DNA of 64,000 nt from the NCBI GenBank assembly GCA_964252015.1, contig CAXULW010000011.1:1-64000 (forward strand), given 5' to 3'. Made by a program: the position numbers and the translations under genes. This document shows positions 33,588 through 42,545 of this stretch, in pieces (position 1 is the stretch's first letter; each line of letters begins with the position of its first letter). A model generated the notes under the pieces. The model was not told the DNA's origin. It saw only the letters and a program-made list of their open reading frames with translations, and ran no database searches. Source of the DNA: CAXSBR01 sp964252015 (GTDB lineage Bacteria > Actinomycetota > Actinomycetes > Mycobacteriales > Jatrophihabitantaceae).

Positions 33588-34460
33588 TTGGATCGCGGCC
33601 TGGTGGGCAGGCGGCGTACCTTCTGCTGGGTCGACTCTTTTCTGATCTGCGCTACGCCGCGCACCGGCAGCACGTTGCTGTGCGGGCTGCTGCGCGCAAC
33701 CGGGGTCGCTGGCCGACCGGAGTCTTACTTCCGCAGGGACGACTTGGACGCGTACGCCGGCCGCTGGGGCGTCCCGCGGGCCGCCGACGGGGCCCTCGAC
33801 GTTAACTACGTCCGGGCGGCGGTCGCGGCAGGCAGCACCCCGAACGGGGTCTTCGGGGCTCGGATCATGTGGGGCTCGATGACCGAGCTGACTGGCGCGT
33901 TGGCAGCCGGGACCGATAGCAGCAAGGCGTCCGACATCGAGCTGCTGACCAACGTCTTCGGGTGGCCGCGGTTCGTCCACCTGCGCCGGGCCGACAGGGT
34001 CGCTCAGGCAGTGTCATGGGCTCGAGCCGAGCAGACGCACGTCTGGCACCCCGGCGACCCGGTGGCGCCGGGCGGCCAGCAGCCCCACTTCGACCGGGAC
34101 CTTATCGGTCGGCTGGTCGACACGATCGGCGAGCACGAGGCGGCGTGGGCGGCCTGGTTCGCAGACCGGGACCTCACTCCCTATGAGGTCGTGTACGAAG
34201 ACCTTGCCGCCGATCCGATTAGCATCACCCGCGGCGTGCTCGACTACCTCGGCCTCGACCTTCCCATTGGCACCTCTATCACCCCGCGGGACCGGCCGCA
34301 GGCCGACGACATCAACTCCGACTGGACCGCGCGCTTCCGGAGCTCACCGTCCGCAGGCATGGATTGGGCAACCCGCGAACCCGCCCCCGGACGCCTGTGC
34401 GGTGAGCCGACCGGCCTGCCATCTCGGGAGCCGCCGCATGCCTGCGCACAAGCACACTGA
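33588..34460 (+). CDS. Stf0-type sulfotransferase
   Basis: 290 residues from TTG 33588, preceded by AAGGGGA. The N-terminus has SFLICATPRTGSTLLCGLLRATGVAGRPESYFR, whose PRTGST loop binds the 5'-phosphosulfate of PAPS. Further Stf0 residues are FGARIMWGSM, RFVHLRRADRVAQAVSW and PYEVVYEDLAADP. Mycobacterial Stf0 sulfates trehalose at the 2-position in sulfolipid synthesis. No PAPS-making or polyketide genes are near, so the acceptor here is open. The C-terminus runs into a frame shared with the next relic. Confidence 0.87.
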   Translation: MDRGLVGRRRTFCWVDSFLICATPRTGSTLLCGLLRATGVAGRPESYFRRDDLDAYAGRWGVPRAADGALDVNYVRAAVAAGSTPNGVFGARIMWGSMTELTGALAAGTDSSKASDIELLTNVFGWPRFVHLRRADRVAQAVSWARAEQTHVWHPGDPVAPGGQQPHFDRDLIGRLVDTIGEHEAAWAAWFADRDLTPYEVVYEDLAADPISITRGVLDYLGLDLPIGTSITPRDRPQADDINSDWTARFRSSPSAGMDWATREPAPGRLCGEPTGLPSREPPHACAQAH

Positions 34461-35042
34461 GCCCATGGATCCGCTCGTCCACGCTGCGATCGTTTACCTG
34501 ATCGCCGGCCTTCCCGGCGCAGGAAACACAACTCGCGCGAAGGAACTGGAAACCAGCGCGTCCGCCCTGCGACTGACGCCAGACGAGTGGCAGATCGCCC
34601 TGTTCGGAAACCAGGACCTTCGGCCGGACAAGCGCGACCTCCTCGAAGGCAAGTTGGTTCAACTCGGCATGCGGGCCGCGGAGCTGGGCACCACGGTCGT
34701 CTTCGACTTCGGACTCTGGGGCAGAGACGGCCGAGCTGGGAGCTCCGAACGCGTTGATCGCATTGGGTCCGGTCTGGCAGTGCTCTCGTCGTGAGTTGCC
34801 ACGGACACTGCGCTGTCACCACCGGTTACGACTGCCCCACATGACGCGGTGCTGGTCTGTGACGGCGTCTTCCTCATGCGCCCGGCACAGTTCGTTTGTC
34901 GAGGTCGGGCTGCCCCCTTTACAGTCCCTGAAGTGCTGACACCTGCGGTTTCGGGCCAGCCCACGCTCGCGCGTGCCTCCTTATTACCGGTGCGCCTGGT
35001 GCTGGCAAGTCCACGGTGGCTGGTCTAGTCGCGTCTCACTGA
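34438..35042 (+). pseudogene. Decayed P-loop kinase relics
   Basis: Frame 34438-34794 begins IVYLIAGLPGAGNTTRAKELE, with the Walker A lysine replaced by Asn, continues LTPDEWQIALFG and VVFDFGLWGRD as in AAA-type small-molecule kinases, then diverges and stops. At about 34825-34880 another frame gives DAVLVCDGVFLMRP, a uridine-kinase-like stretch. At about 34975-35042 a third gives LLITGAPGAGKSTVAGLV, an intact Walker A followed by a stop. These are pieces of two or three dead P-loop kinase genes, overlapping the Stf0 end by 23 bases. Confidence 0.7.
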
Positions 35043-35077
35043 CCAACCTTGAGCGGGCATCCGGATCGCGAAGCTGG

Positions 35078-35716
35078 TCACAAGGTTTCGCGACTGCGTC
35101 GTGCCCAGAACAAGCTGTGGCCGGCGTCGCCTTCGCGGATGAACTGTTCGTCGACGACGAGGAAGCCTGCGTCTGCAAGCCAGCCCCGGTACGTTTGCGC
35201 GTCGGCGTGGCTCCACCACATCTCGACGTTGCCACCGAGCCATCCGGTGTCCGAGCCGGTCCAGGCGGACGCGCCGGCTATGAGCAGCAGCAGGCCGTCA
35301 TCTACGAGCCAGCGGGCGAACGCCGCGAGTAGTTCGGGTTGCACAGCAAGGGGGATGTGGATGATCGAGTAGAGCGCCGTCAGCGCGTCGAACGAACCAG
35401 CGGGCCAACTCAGCGTCGTCACGTCCGCACAGATGAACTCCGCTGCCGGTACGAGCTGCCTGGCGCGATCGATCTGTGTTTGGCTCACGTCCACGCCGGT
35501 CACGCGGTACCCGGCGGCATGCAGGTCCCGCGCCACGGGCACTCCACATCCACAGCCGACGTCCAACACCGCACCGCCGCCAGGGACGCGCTGGACCAAT
35601 TCGCTTATCCACGGCTCGTACTGACCGGCCGGAGCGTCGTCACTTCGATACCGCAACGACAAGGCGTCGTAGCCGCGGCGGACGAGGTCGACGCGCTCAG
35701 CGTGACGGTTGTCCAC
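35078..35716 (-). CDS. SAM-dependent class I methyltransferase
   Basis: About 212 residues from GTG 35716; an in-frame GTG at 35746 would overlap the upstream gene. Motif I is AVLDVGCGCGVPVARDL, followed by VTGVDVSQTQIDRAR, FICADVTTLSW and the ALYSIIHIP segment, all typical of small-molecule methyltransferases. It lies 23 bases after the aldo/keto reductase gene on the same strand and is likely co-transcribed with it. The substrate is unknown. Confidence 0.87.
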   Translation of the reverse strand: MDNRHAERVDLVRRGYDALSLRYRSDDAPAGQYEPWISELVQRVPGGGAVLDVGCGCGVPVARDLHAAGYRVTGVDVSQTQIDRARQLVPAAEFICADVTTLSWPAGSFDALTALYSIIHIPLAVQPELLAAFARWLVDDGLLLLIAGASAWTGSDTGWLGGNVEMWWSHADAQTYRGWLADAGFLVVDEQFIREGDAGHSLFWARRSRETL

Positions 35717-35739
35717 CGCCCTACTATGCCCCGCGTGAC

Positions 35740-36708
35740 TTACCACCAGAATGGCTCCTGCGGCACGTAGTTCTCTTCCAGCCGCTGGGTTTCGGCGTCG
35801 GTGAGTTCGAGGTCGAGCGCGGCGGCGGCGTCGGAGAGGTGATGCGGTTTGCTTGCGCCGACGATGGGTGCGGACACGACGGGGTTGCGTAGGACCCAGG
35901 CCAGTGCGATCGCGGCCATGGGAACGCCGCGTTCGGCGGCGACCTGCTCGACGGCGTCGATGATCGGGCCGTCGGCGTCTGCGTCGAATGCCTTGGCCAC
36001 CGTGTCAACTTCGGAGCGTTCGCTGCTGGTTCCGCGTGGTCGGGTGAGGCGGCCCTTGCCGTTAGGGGAGTAGGGGACGAGCCCGACGCCGAGATCGGCG
36101 CAGAGGGGGATCATCTCGCGTTCCTCTTCGCGTTTGAGCAGGTTGTACTGGTCCTGCATGACCGCGAACGGTGTCCAGCCGCCGATCGCCGCACAGCGCT
36201 GTAGTTTCGCGAACTGCCAGGCGAACATCGATGACGCGCCGAGGTAGCGGACTTTGCCGGCACGGACGATGTCGTGCAGGGCCTGCATCGTCTCCTCGAC
36301 GGGCGTGTCGGGGTCGAAGCGGTGGATGTAGTAGACGTCGATGTGGTCGGTGTCCAGGCGGGTGAGCGAGGCGTCGACCTGTTCGAGGATGGCTTTGCCG
36401 GACAGGCCGGATCCGCCGGGGCCGTCGTGCATCGTGCCCGAGACCTTGGTGGCCAGGACGACGTCTTCGCGCCGGGTGTACCGGCGGACAGCGCGGCCCA
36501 CGTATTCCTCGCTGGTGCCTTGTTGGTAGACGTTGGCCGTGTCCCAGAACGTCACCCCGAGTTCGACCGCCTGCCGGAAGAACGGTGCGGCAGCGGCCTC
36601 GTCGAGGGACCAACTGTGCAACCCGCGGGTGGGGTCGCCGTAGGTCATGCAACCCAGCGCGAGGCGGCTGACCCGCAGGCCGGTGGTGCCGAGCCGGGTG
36701 TACTCCAC
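35740..36708 (-). CDS. Aldo/keto reductase
   Basis: 322 residues from GTG 36708, with GGAG at 36717-36720; an upstream frame to 36879 overlaps the transporter gene and lacks family residues. The start EYTRLGTTGLRVSRLALG is typical. The catalytic tetrad is visible: Asp in FWDTANVY, Tyr in the same segment, Lys in LATKVSG and His in YYIHRFDP. The C-terminal NADPH-binding loop includes VSAPIVGASKPHHL. Such enzymes reduce aldehydes and ketones with NADPH. It sits downstream of an efflux pump gene, suggesting a detoxification unit. Confidence 0.92.
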   Translation of the reverse strand: MEYTRLGTTGLRVSRLALGCMTYGDPTRGLHSWSLDEAAAAPFFRQAVELGVTFWDTANVYQQGTSEEYVGRAVRRYTRREDVVLATKVSGTMHDGPGGSGLSGKAILEQVDASLTRLDTDHIDVYYIHRFDPDTPVEETMQALHDIVRAGKVRYLGASSMFAWQFAKLQRCAAIGGWTPFAVMQDQYNLLKREEEREMIPLCADLGVGLVPYSPNGKGRLTRPRGTSSERSEVDTVAKAFDADADGPIIDAVEQVAAERGVPMAAIALAWVLRNPVVSAPIVGASKPHHLSDAAAALDLELTDAETQRLEENYVPQEPFWW

Positions 36709-36760
36709 GAGGTTCTCCGTTCTTCGTAGGTCTTGCGCTAACGGCCCGCGGCGAAACTTG

Positions 36761-38152
36761 TCAGCGGGTGGTGTGCACGCGGATGCGCAGGCTGGCGACG
36801 GCCATGGTGGCGACGATGATCGCAGCAAGGACAAGGCTGATCTGCATTCCGCGAACGAACCCGCCGGGCGCGGCGACAAGCGCTCCGAACACGGCGATGG
36901 CCACAGCGCCGCCGACCTGGCGGAAGGTGTTGAACACGGCCGACGCGGTGCCCGCCTGCGCGGGGGGAGCGTTGTCGAGCACGACCGCGGTTGCCGCCGG
37001 CATCGCTACTGACCCACCTGTCCCGATGAGCAGCACGAGTACCGCCACCAGGACAGCAGAATCGAGGCGGGTGGCCGTCGCCAGTAGGAACAACCCCACA
37101 GCCATCGCGCCGAGACCGCCGAAGATCGGGACGCGGGGGCCGAAGCGGTTGGAGATCCGTCCGCTGAATACGTTGCCCAGGACGCTCAGCGCCGCCGACG
37201 GCAGGAACGCCAGCCCGGCCAGGAACGGGGTGAGGTGCAGTTGTTGCTGCAGGTAGAGGCTGACCAGGAAGACGGTGCCGAACCAGCCGATCATGAACGC
37301 CAGACCGACGCCGAGCGCGATGCGCATGCCGCTGGGCCGGAGCAGCGGCAGGGGCAGCATTGGGTGCGCAACGCGCCGCTGGATGGTGATGAACGCGGCG
37401 AGCGCGACGGCAGCGGCCGCGAGGGCCGCCACAACCGGCAGGGCGGTGAAGCCGATGGCGCCACCTTCGATCAGCCCCCACACGAGGGCCGCGATCGTGG
37501 TCAGCGACGCCGCTTGCCCAGCCCAGTCGAACGGCGCCGGCCGACGAGGAGAGGGGGTAATGACACGGAAGAGGACGATGACCACCGCGCAGACGGGAAC
37601 GTTGATCGCGAACACCAGGCGCCAGTCGACGGTGGCCAGCGCTCCGCCCACGAGCGGTCCGATACCTCCGGCGACAGCGCCGCCGACCGCCCAGATACCG
37701 AGCGCTCGGGCGCGTTCGGCGCTGTCGGGGAACGCGTCTCGGATCAGGGCCATCGAGGCGGGCAGCATGACCGCCGCAGATGCGCCTTGTCCGAATCGGG
37801 CGGCGATGAGCAGCCCCATCGACGGGGCCAGGCCACAGGCGGCCGAAGCCACTGCGAACAGGGCGATACCCCATCCGAACGCGACCTTCGCCCCGATCCG
37901 GTCGGACAGGTTGCCAGCGAACAGCAGCAGCGCCGCGAAAGGCAACGTGTAACCGTCGATAACCCACTGCAGCGCCTGCGTGCCCGCCCCGAGGTCGCGG
38001 CTCATATCGGGCAGCGCCAGATTCACGATCAAGATGTCGAGCGTGATCAGGAAGAACCCGAGCGATGCGACGGCCACGGTCAACCGCTGCCTCGACTGCG
38101 CGAACCTGGCCGCCGGCTCGCCCGTGCCGAGCAGTTGACTTTGCGCGGTCAT
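36761..38152 (-). CDS. MFS drug efflux transporter, DHA2 (EmrB/QacA-like)
   Basis: 463 residues from ATG 38152, with AGGAG upstream. Fourteen likely membrane segments. Motif D1 is LDILIVNLALPDM and motif A is GNLSDRIGAKV; motif C is visible in GGAVAGGIGPLVGGAL. It is a proton-driven exporter of hydrophobic compounds in the cytoplasmic membrane. The divergent TetR gene and the operator-like repeats at 38218-38263 indicate drug-inducible repression. The aldo/keto reductase and methyltransferase genes follow on the same strand. Confidence 0.93.
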   Translation of the reverse strand: MTAQSQLLGTGEPAARFAQSRQRLTVAVASLGFFLITLDILIVNLALPDMSRDLGAGTQALQWVIDGYTLPFAALLLFAGNLSDRIGAKVAFGWGIALFAVASAACGLAPSMGLLIAARFGQGASAAVMLPASMALIRDAFPDSAERARALGIWAVGGAVAGGIGPLVGGALATVDWRLVFAINVPVCAVVIVLFRVITPSPRRPAPFDWAGQAASLTTIAALVWGLIEGGAIGFTALPVVAALAAAAVALAAFITIQRRVAHPMLPLPLLRPSGMRIALGVGLAFMIGWFGTVFLVSLYLQQQLHLTPFLAGLAFLPSAALSVLGNVFSGRISNRFGPRVPIFGGLGAMAVGLFLLATATRLDSAVLVAVLVLLIGTGGSVAMPAATAVVLDNAPPAQAGTASAVFNTFRQVGGAVAIAVFGALVAAPGGFVRGMQISLVLAAIIVATMAVASLRIRVHTTR

Positions 38153-38217
38153 GGTCACTGGACTCCTGGAGGTGGAGGTGGCTGGCGCCACCGGTGGGCA
38201 AGAGTGGATACGCGGCA

Positions 38218-38263
38218 TCCGCTTATCGGAACTGTAACATAAACGGACCAGAATATCCGCTTA
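38218..38263. promoter_or_regulatory. Candidate TetR operator between the efflux pump and tetR
   Basis: TCCGCTTAT at 38218-38226 and ATAAACGGA at 38239-38247 form an inverted repeat with one mismatch. TCCGCTTA recurs directly at 38256-38263, 19 bases before the tetR start. Three half-sites in a divergent promoter fit TetR autoregulation. Confidence 0.6.
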
Positions 38264-38281
38264 GCTGGTAGCGTCGGGGAC

Positions 38282-38947
38282 GTGCCAACACCCCAACCCC
38301 GCGCACTGCGCAGCGACGCCGCCGCCAACCGGGAGCGGCTGCTCACGGCAGGCAGCGATCTGTTCGCCCAGCGCGGGTTGGACGTGACGCTGAATGACAT
38401 CGCCCATCACGCCGGCGTGGGCGTGGGAACGGCCTACCGCCGCTTTGCCAACAAAGAAGAAGTCATCGAGGCCCTGTTCGAACAGCGCCTACAACAGCTT
38501 GCCGACGTCGCCACCGAAGCCGTGCGAGACCCCGATGCGTGGCACGGGCTCGTGACGTTCCTCGAACGGGCGATGCACATGCAGTTCGGTGACCGCGGCC
38601 TGAACCAGATCATGAACGACCCCGCGCTGGGCAACGCCCGAATCGCACACGCCCGCGACGACATCGCCCCGATCATCACCACCCTCGTTCAGCGGGCGAA
38701 GAAGCAGGGCGTCGTTCGGGCCGACCTGGACCAGACTGATCTGATCTTCATGCAGGTCGGCCTGTCCGCCATCATGAACCGCTCCCGCGAGCTGGAGCCG
38801 CAGCTGTACCGCCGGTACCTCACGATCCTCCTGGACGGCATCCGCACCGACCGAACCGAGTTCACCCCGCTGCCCATCGCCCCCCTGAGTGCCGATCAAA
38901 CCCACACGGCCATGACTCGTGGCCGGCGCAATCCCAGCAAGAAGTAG
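38282..38947 (+). CDS. TetR-family transcriptional repressor
   Basis: 221 residues from GTG 38282. The N-terminal helix-turn-helix reads RERLLTAGSDLFAQRGLDV, then TLNDIAHHAGVGVGTAYRRFANKEEVIEAL. The C-terminal helical ligand-binding domain is of usual length; the basic tail (RGRRNPSKK) is extra. It is divergent from the MFS pump and probably represses it and itself, releasing DNA when it binds an exported compound. Confidence 0.93.
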   Translation: MPTPQPRALRSDAAANRERLLTAGSDLFAQRGLDVTLNDIAHHAGVGVGTAYRRFANKEEVIEALFEQRLQQLADVATEAVRDPDAWHGLVTFLERAMHMQFGDRGLNQIMNDPALGNARIAHARDDIAPIITTLVQRAKKQGVVRADLDQTDLIFMQVGLSAIMNRSRELEPQLYRRYLTILLDGIRTDRTEFTPLPIAPLSADQTHTAMTRGRRNPSKK

Positions 38948-39130
38948 AGCCGACGTCAGCCGTTCCTAAATGGGGGGACCTGAGCAGTCGCGACGCCCGA
39001 GTGAAACCGTGCCCGACTTCTGCACCTGACGCGCGCGGGCGGCTGAGCTGCCGCCGATCGCGAGGGATCAGAAGCGACGGGGAGGTGGCAGTGCACTCCT
39101 GCGCCGTTCCACCGTGGCCCGCAGCCACCG

Positions 39131-39370
39131 ATGCCGCACCTGCGGCCCGCACACCGCGGGCGCCCGGCGATCCTCGACGATGTCCCCGCCGCCGCACTCG
39201 TCGATACCGTCTACGAGCGTTCGGAGGGCAAGCCCTTCCTGACCGAGGAAATCCTGGAGGGTTGTCACAGGTGCAGCGGCTCGGGGAACGCTGACTGGGA
39301 CGGCTGCGCGGTAGGTGATCCAATGCAGGACGCTCACAGCGATCGCCGAATTGAGCCGGGGGCCGTTTGA
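39131..39370 (+). pseudogene. Relic of an AAA/LuxR-type regulator; rest of the 434-bp gap is empty
   Basis: The gap 38948-39381 contains a frame with DVPAAALVDTVYERSEGKPFLTEEIL, the sensor-region stretch of large ATP-dependent LuxR regulators (usually RSEGNPFF-EELL). Neither the Walker motifs nor the HTH are present. It is a small internal fragment. A second such fragment lies at 29686-29970, but the two do not overlap in family position, so they could derive from one or two genes. Confidence 0.6.
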
Positions 39371-39381
39371 GGAGCCGCCGC

Positions 39382-39903
39382 TTAGCGCGGACCCCGGCCG
39401 ATCGTGCCGTCCAGCAGTTCTCGGGCAGCGTCGAGATGTCCGGCATGCCGGGCGGTCTCTTCGAGGACATGCAGCGCGACCCAACGCAGATCGGTGATGG
39501 GCTCATCCGGCCAGCCCAGCCCGTGTTCCCCGGCCAGAGGTGCGTCGAGCGGGCGCGAACGCAGCACATCGTTCGACAACTGACACTGGCGCCGGTAGTG
39601 CTCGATCACCAGGTCGGCGGCGTGGTCGGTAATAAACGGCGCGGCTGGGTCGTAGGGCGGATCGTCGATGCCGTCGGGCCATTCGTGCTGCGAGACTCGA
39701 TTAACCGCGACCCGCTGAAACCACAAGGCTTCCGCCCTGGCCAAGTGCAGGATCAGCCCGATTGGGGTCCATCCTGACGGAAATATCGGCGTCCGTAGTT
39801 GCTCGTCGTCAAGGCCGTCGACGATGTCGAGCACGGCAGCGCGTTGCTGATCGAGGAAGTACTCCAGGCGGTCCACCTCGGACGCAGTCACCTGGCCACC
39901 CAA
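39382..39903 (-). CDS. DinB-like protein (DUF664)
   Basis: 173 residues. The four-helix DinB fold is suggested by LEYFLDQQRAAVLDIVDGL, SGWTPIGLILHLARAEALWFQR with the first metal-binding His, and LRWVALHVLEETARHAGHLDAARELLDG with two further histidines. The TPIGLILHL and EETARHAGHLD motifs are the hallmark of DUF664. In actinobacteria the fold is shared with mycothiol-dependent transferases; a thiol-linked detoxification role is possible. Confidence 0.88.
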   Translation of the reverse strand: MGGQVTASEVDRLEYFLDQQRAAVLDIVDGLDDEQLRTPIFPSGWTPIGLILHLARAEALWFQRVAVNRVSQHEWPDGIDDPPYDPAAPFITDHAADLVIEHYRRQCQLSNDVLRSRPLDAPLAGEHGLGWPDEPITDLRWVALHVLEETARHAGHLDAARELLDGTIGRGPR

Positions 39904-40055
39904 GCACGCTGACCTCCGAGGTACGCGCCCGGCCAGATGAACTCGGATTTCGCAGGTGGCATGGCGGGCGAGTTTATGCAGAGAACCGCAAAACCGGTGC
40001 AGGACGCCGGCGGTGACGTGACGGGAGACAGCGCCCTCCAGGCGCGGCGCGACTC

Positions 40056-41918
40056 GTGTCTGTGAACCACCCGATTACGATGAGCCCCGAGCCGGGGTAC
40101 AGCGCAGCATGGCAAACGGGTAATGCCGCGACGGCAGGCGATTGCGGAATTGGGACGGGGCTGACGTTGCTGGCGATGGGATTCGGTCGAGTGAGACGCC
40201 GGGCAAGTCGGATCCCACGTCGTCTCGCGGCTTACTGGCGCAGCGCCTATGTCGAGCCACGACGTGTTGAGCGGTTGATGGAGGACTGCAAACCACTGCT
40301 GCGGACGTCTACCGGGCAAATAAACGTGGTCATTATCGCCTCGACTGGCCGACGCCGCGAGGCATTGGCGTGCTTGAAATGCTTCCAAGGCGATCGTGTG
40401 TTGGTTTTTGGTGTGCGACTACCGCCCGCGCTCGATATTCAGAGCCGAACGGCTTCAGACCTTGACACGATCTACGATGAGATCAGGCAGTTCGGCGCGG
40501 TCAACGTGTTGATCGACTTGAGGTCCAGGGAGGTGGCTCGCCACCGCGAGTCGTGGGAACGCCTGCTGTTCCATCTGGCCCACGGCGGGGTTTTCGTGCT
40601 GATGCGCCGGCGAGGCCGCTCGCGGCGCAACACGGCACAGCTGACCGCGTGGGCAGCAGCTTTGAGTGCGCCCGTTCCGCCAGAGTCGGTGGTCGAGCGA
40701 GCCCGACGCGATGCCTTCTTCGGCGTCGTGATGCTCGATGACGTATTTGTGATCCGCAAGAAGGGCCAACACCTCCTCGCGATGGGCGACGACGAGGTCG
40801 ACGTATCGCTACCGAAACGGGAGCCTTCGATGAAGGTCACCCGCCTCCGGCAGCTGCCCGGCGGAGAATTCGTCTCCCGGGCCGACGTGATCTCACACGA
40901 GTCCAGCGTAAGCATTGAGGGCCTTCCCCCCCGGATCGAGTATCCGCCCGTTCGGTTGCGCCATTATTCCGGACCGATGACGTTTTCTGGACGCACGCTC
41001 GTCTATACCGGACAGTCGATCCTGCCGGACTCGTTCCGGTTTTACCGGGCGCACAGGCTCGACCATCCGGTCACGGGGTTAGTGGCCGATGAATTTCATG
41101 CCATCCCGAGGACGCAGCGCGCCAAGCGAAACCTCGCCGGCGACTTCTATCTGCTCGACCCCCAGTGGACGGGCCACTTCGGTCACATCATGACCGAGGT
41201 CGTGGGGCGACTCTGGGCTTGGGACGAAGCGAAGCGCCAATTTCCGGATTTGAAGGCGCTGTTCGCAGTCCGGCGAGGTCAAACCACGGACGCCATCCTC
41301 GCCCGGCTGCTTCCCGCGTATGGAATAGCCGAGTCTGATCTGGTCGCAGTTGATGAACCGGTTCGGGTGCGGTCGATCCTCGGGGCAACGAGCATGTGGC
41401 ACAACCAGTTTCCGCATTTCGTACACCCAGAGATTGCCAAGGTATGGAGTCGCATCGCTCGGAGCATGGCGGATCCGGACGCTCCCACATACGATCGCAT
41501 ATTTGTTTCCCGATCGGACTCACTCTGGGCGCGTAAATGCCATAATATCGGGGAAGTCGAGCAGTTCTTTGCCGATCACGGTTTCACGGTGGTGTACCCG
41601 GAGAACCTTGACATGGCAGTTCAGGCGGCCATGTTCCAGTCGGCGCGGGTGATCGCAGGGTTCGGTTCGTCCGCGATGTGCAACCTCATGTATGCCGAAA
41701 AGGTACAACACCTGATTCTCCTTTGTCAGGAGGCATATACCGCCCGCAACGAATATTTGTATGCGTCGGTCCTGGGCGCCAAAATGCATTACTTCTGGTC
41801 GGCTCCGGATATCCCAAGAGACCCGGCACGTTACAACCCGAAGGCGTTCGTCTCGAACTGGGCTTTCGACTTCCAGCGCAACCGCGAGCCGCTGGAGAGA
41901 GTGTTGTCCGAGATCTGA
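40056..41918 (+). CDS. GT61-type glycosyltransferase (DUF563)
   Basis: 620 residues from GTG 40056; ATG 40176 gives a shorter, perhaps better, start and neither has a strong ribosome site. The N-terminal half (to about residue 300) has a Rossmann-like pattern (INVVIIASTGRRREAL, DLDTIYDEIRQFGAVNVLIDLRS) and no recognised function. The C-terminal half matches GT61: GHFGHIMTEVVGRLWAWDE, DRIFVSRSDSLWARK, EVEQFFADHGFTVVYPENLDM and ARVIAGFGSSAMCNLMYA. GT61 enzymes transfer sugars such as xylose to glycans. Base composition is somewhat less GC-rich than nearby genes, hinting at acquisition. Confidence 0.8.
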   Translation: MSVNHPITMSPEPGYSAAWQTGNAATAGDCGIGTGLTLLAMGFGRVRRRASRIPRRLAAYWRSAYVEPRRVERLMEDCKPLLRTSTGQINVVIIASTGRRREALACLKCFQGDRVLVFGVRLPPALDIQSRTASDLDTIYDEIRQFGAVNVLIDLRSREVARHRESWERLLFHLAHGGVFVLMRRRGRSRRNTAQLTAWAAALSAPVPPESVVERARRDAFFGVVMLDDVFVIRKKGQHLLAMGDDEVDVSLPKREPSMKVTRLRQLPGGEFVSRADVISHESSVSIEGLPPRIEYPPVRLRHYSGPMTFSGRTLVYTGQSILPDSFRFYRAHRLDHPVTGLVADEFHAIPRTQRAKRNLAGDFYLLDPQWTGHFGHIMTEVVGRLWAWDEAKRQFPDLKALFAVRRGQTTDAILARLLPAYGIAESDLVAVDEPVRVRSILGATSMWHNQFPHFVHPEIAKVWSRIARSMADPDAPTYDRIFVSRSDSLWARKCHNIGEVEQFFADHGFTVVYPENLDMAVQAAMFQSARVIAGFGSSAMCNLMYAEKVQHLILLCQEAYTARNEYLYASVLGAKMHYFWSAPDIPRDPARYNPKAFVSNWAFDFQRNREPLERVLSEI

Positions 41919-41985
41919 GACCAGGGCGGCCGGTAGTGTACTGAGAGACAGAGGCAGCTTCCCGTCTAGGACCGGGAGATTTTGT

Positions 41986-42495
41986 ATGGGAAACTCACTT
42001 CCGCCGCCGGCGGCATTCGACCTGATCAGCAGCTTCGCGCGGGTGACCGGCGCCGAAATCGAGGTCGTGCTGGCCGACCCGACGGTGGAGTTCGCAGTGC
42101 CGACCGTCAATGTCGGTCTTCGCCGTGGCCGGCAGGTCGTTATCGCGGCGGGAACGATTGAACGGAGCGCGAGCGGTGTTCGCCTCCTTGTTCGCGTCGC
42201 GCGCAACGAACTGACCGACGGTACCTGGACGTTGAGCATCGAGCGAGAATCAGCCTCACCGGAACGGATCGGTGCGCGGCTGCTCGTCCAGGGCGAGCGG
42301 CCCGTCGTGTTGCTGTGGGGGGCGCAAGATCCTCGATCAGTGATCCCCAAGGCGCGAACGGTCACTACGCGGCCACGCGCGGCTGCTGCCGTGGCCGGTC
42401 AGGCCCTCGACAAGGCGCTGATCGTCCTCCCTGAAGGACAAGCGAAGCGGCTGCGTGCGTCAGCTCGGACCGTAGCGCGTCGGCTCATACCGTAG
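41986..42495 (+). CDS. Hypothetical protein after the GT61 gene
   Basis: 169 residues from ATG 41986 with GGGAG upstream, 67 bases after the GT61 gene. The first 110 residues look like a small beta-sandwich (AEIEVVLADPTVEFAVPTVNV, GVRLLVRVARNELTDGTW, TLSIERESA, GERPVVLLWG). The basic C-terminus (ARTVTTRPRAAAAV, KRLRASARTVARRLIP) could touch nucleic acid, membrane or polyanionic glycan. No family is recognised. Its position suggests a role with the glycosyltransferase. Confidence 0.7.
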   Translation: MGNSLPPPAAFDLISSFARVTGAEIEVVLADPTVEFAVPTVNVGLRRGRQVVIAAGTIERSASGVRLLVRVARNELTDGTWTLSIERESASPERIGARLLVQGERPVVLLWGAQDPRSVIPKARTVTTRPRAAAAVAGQALDKALIVLPEGQAKRLRASARTVARRLIP

Positions 42496-42545
42496 CTGTA
42501 CTCGGTCATCGGACCCCACGCGCGGCTCGAACGCAGTCGATCGCA

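Noticed and set aside
23334..35042. Complete insertion sequence or prophage in the accessory region
   Set aside because: No transposase, integrase or phage gene and no clear terminal inverted repeats were found, only gene relics and direct repeats.
36738..38201. 487-residue frame overlapping the MFS gene
   Set aside because: It is the same strand in another frame, Arg/Pro-rich; the 463-residue transporter frame has clear family motifs.
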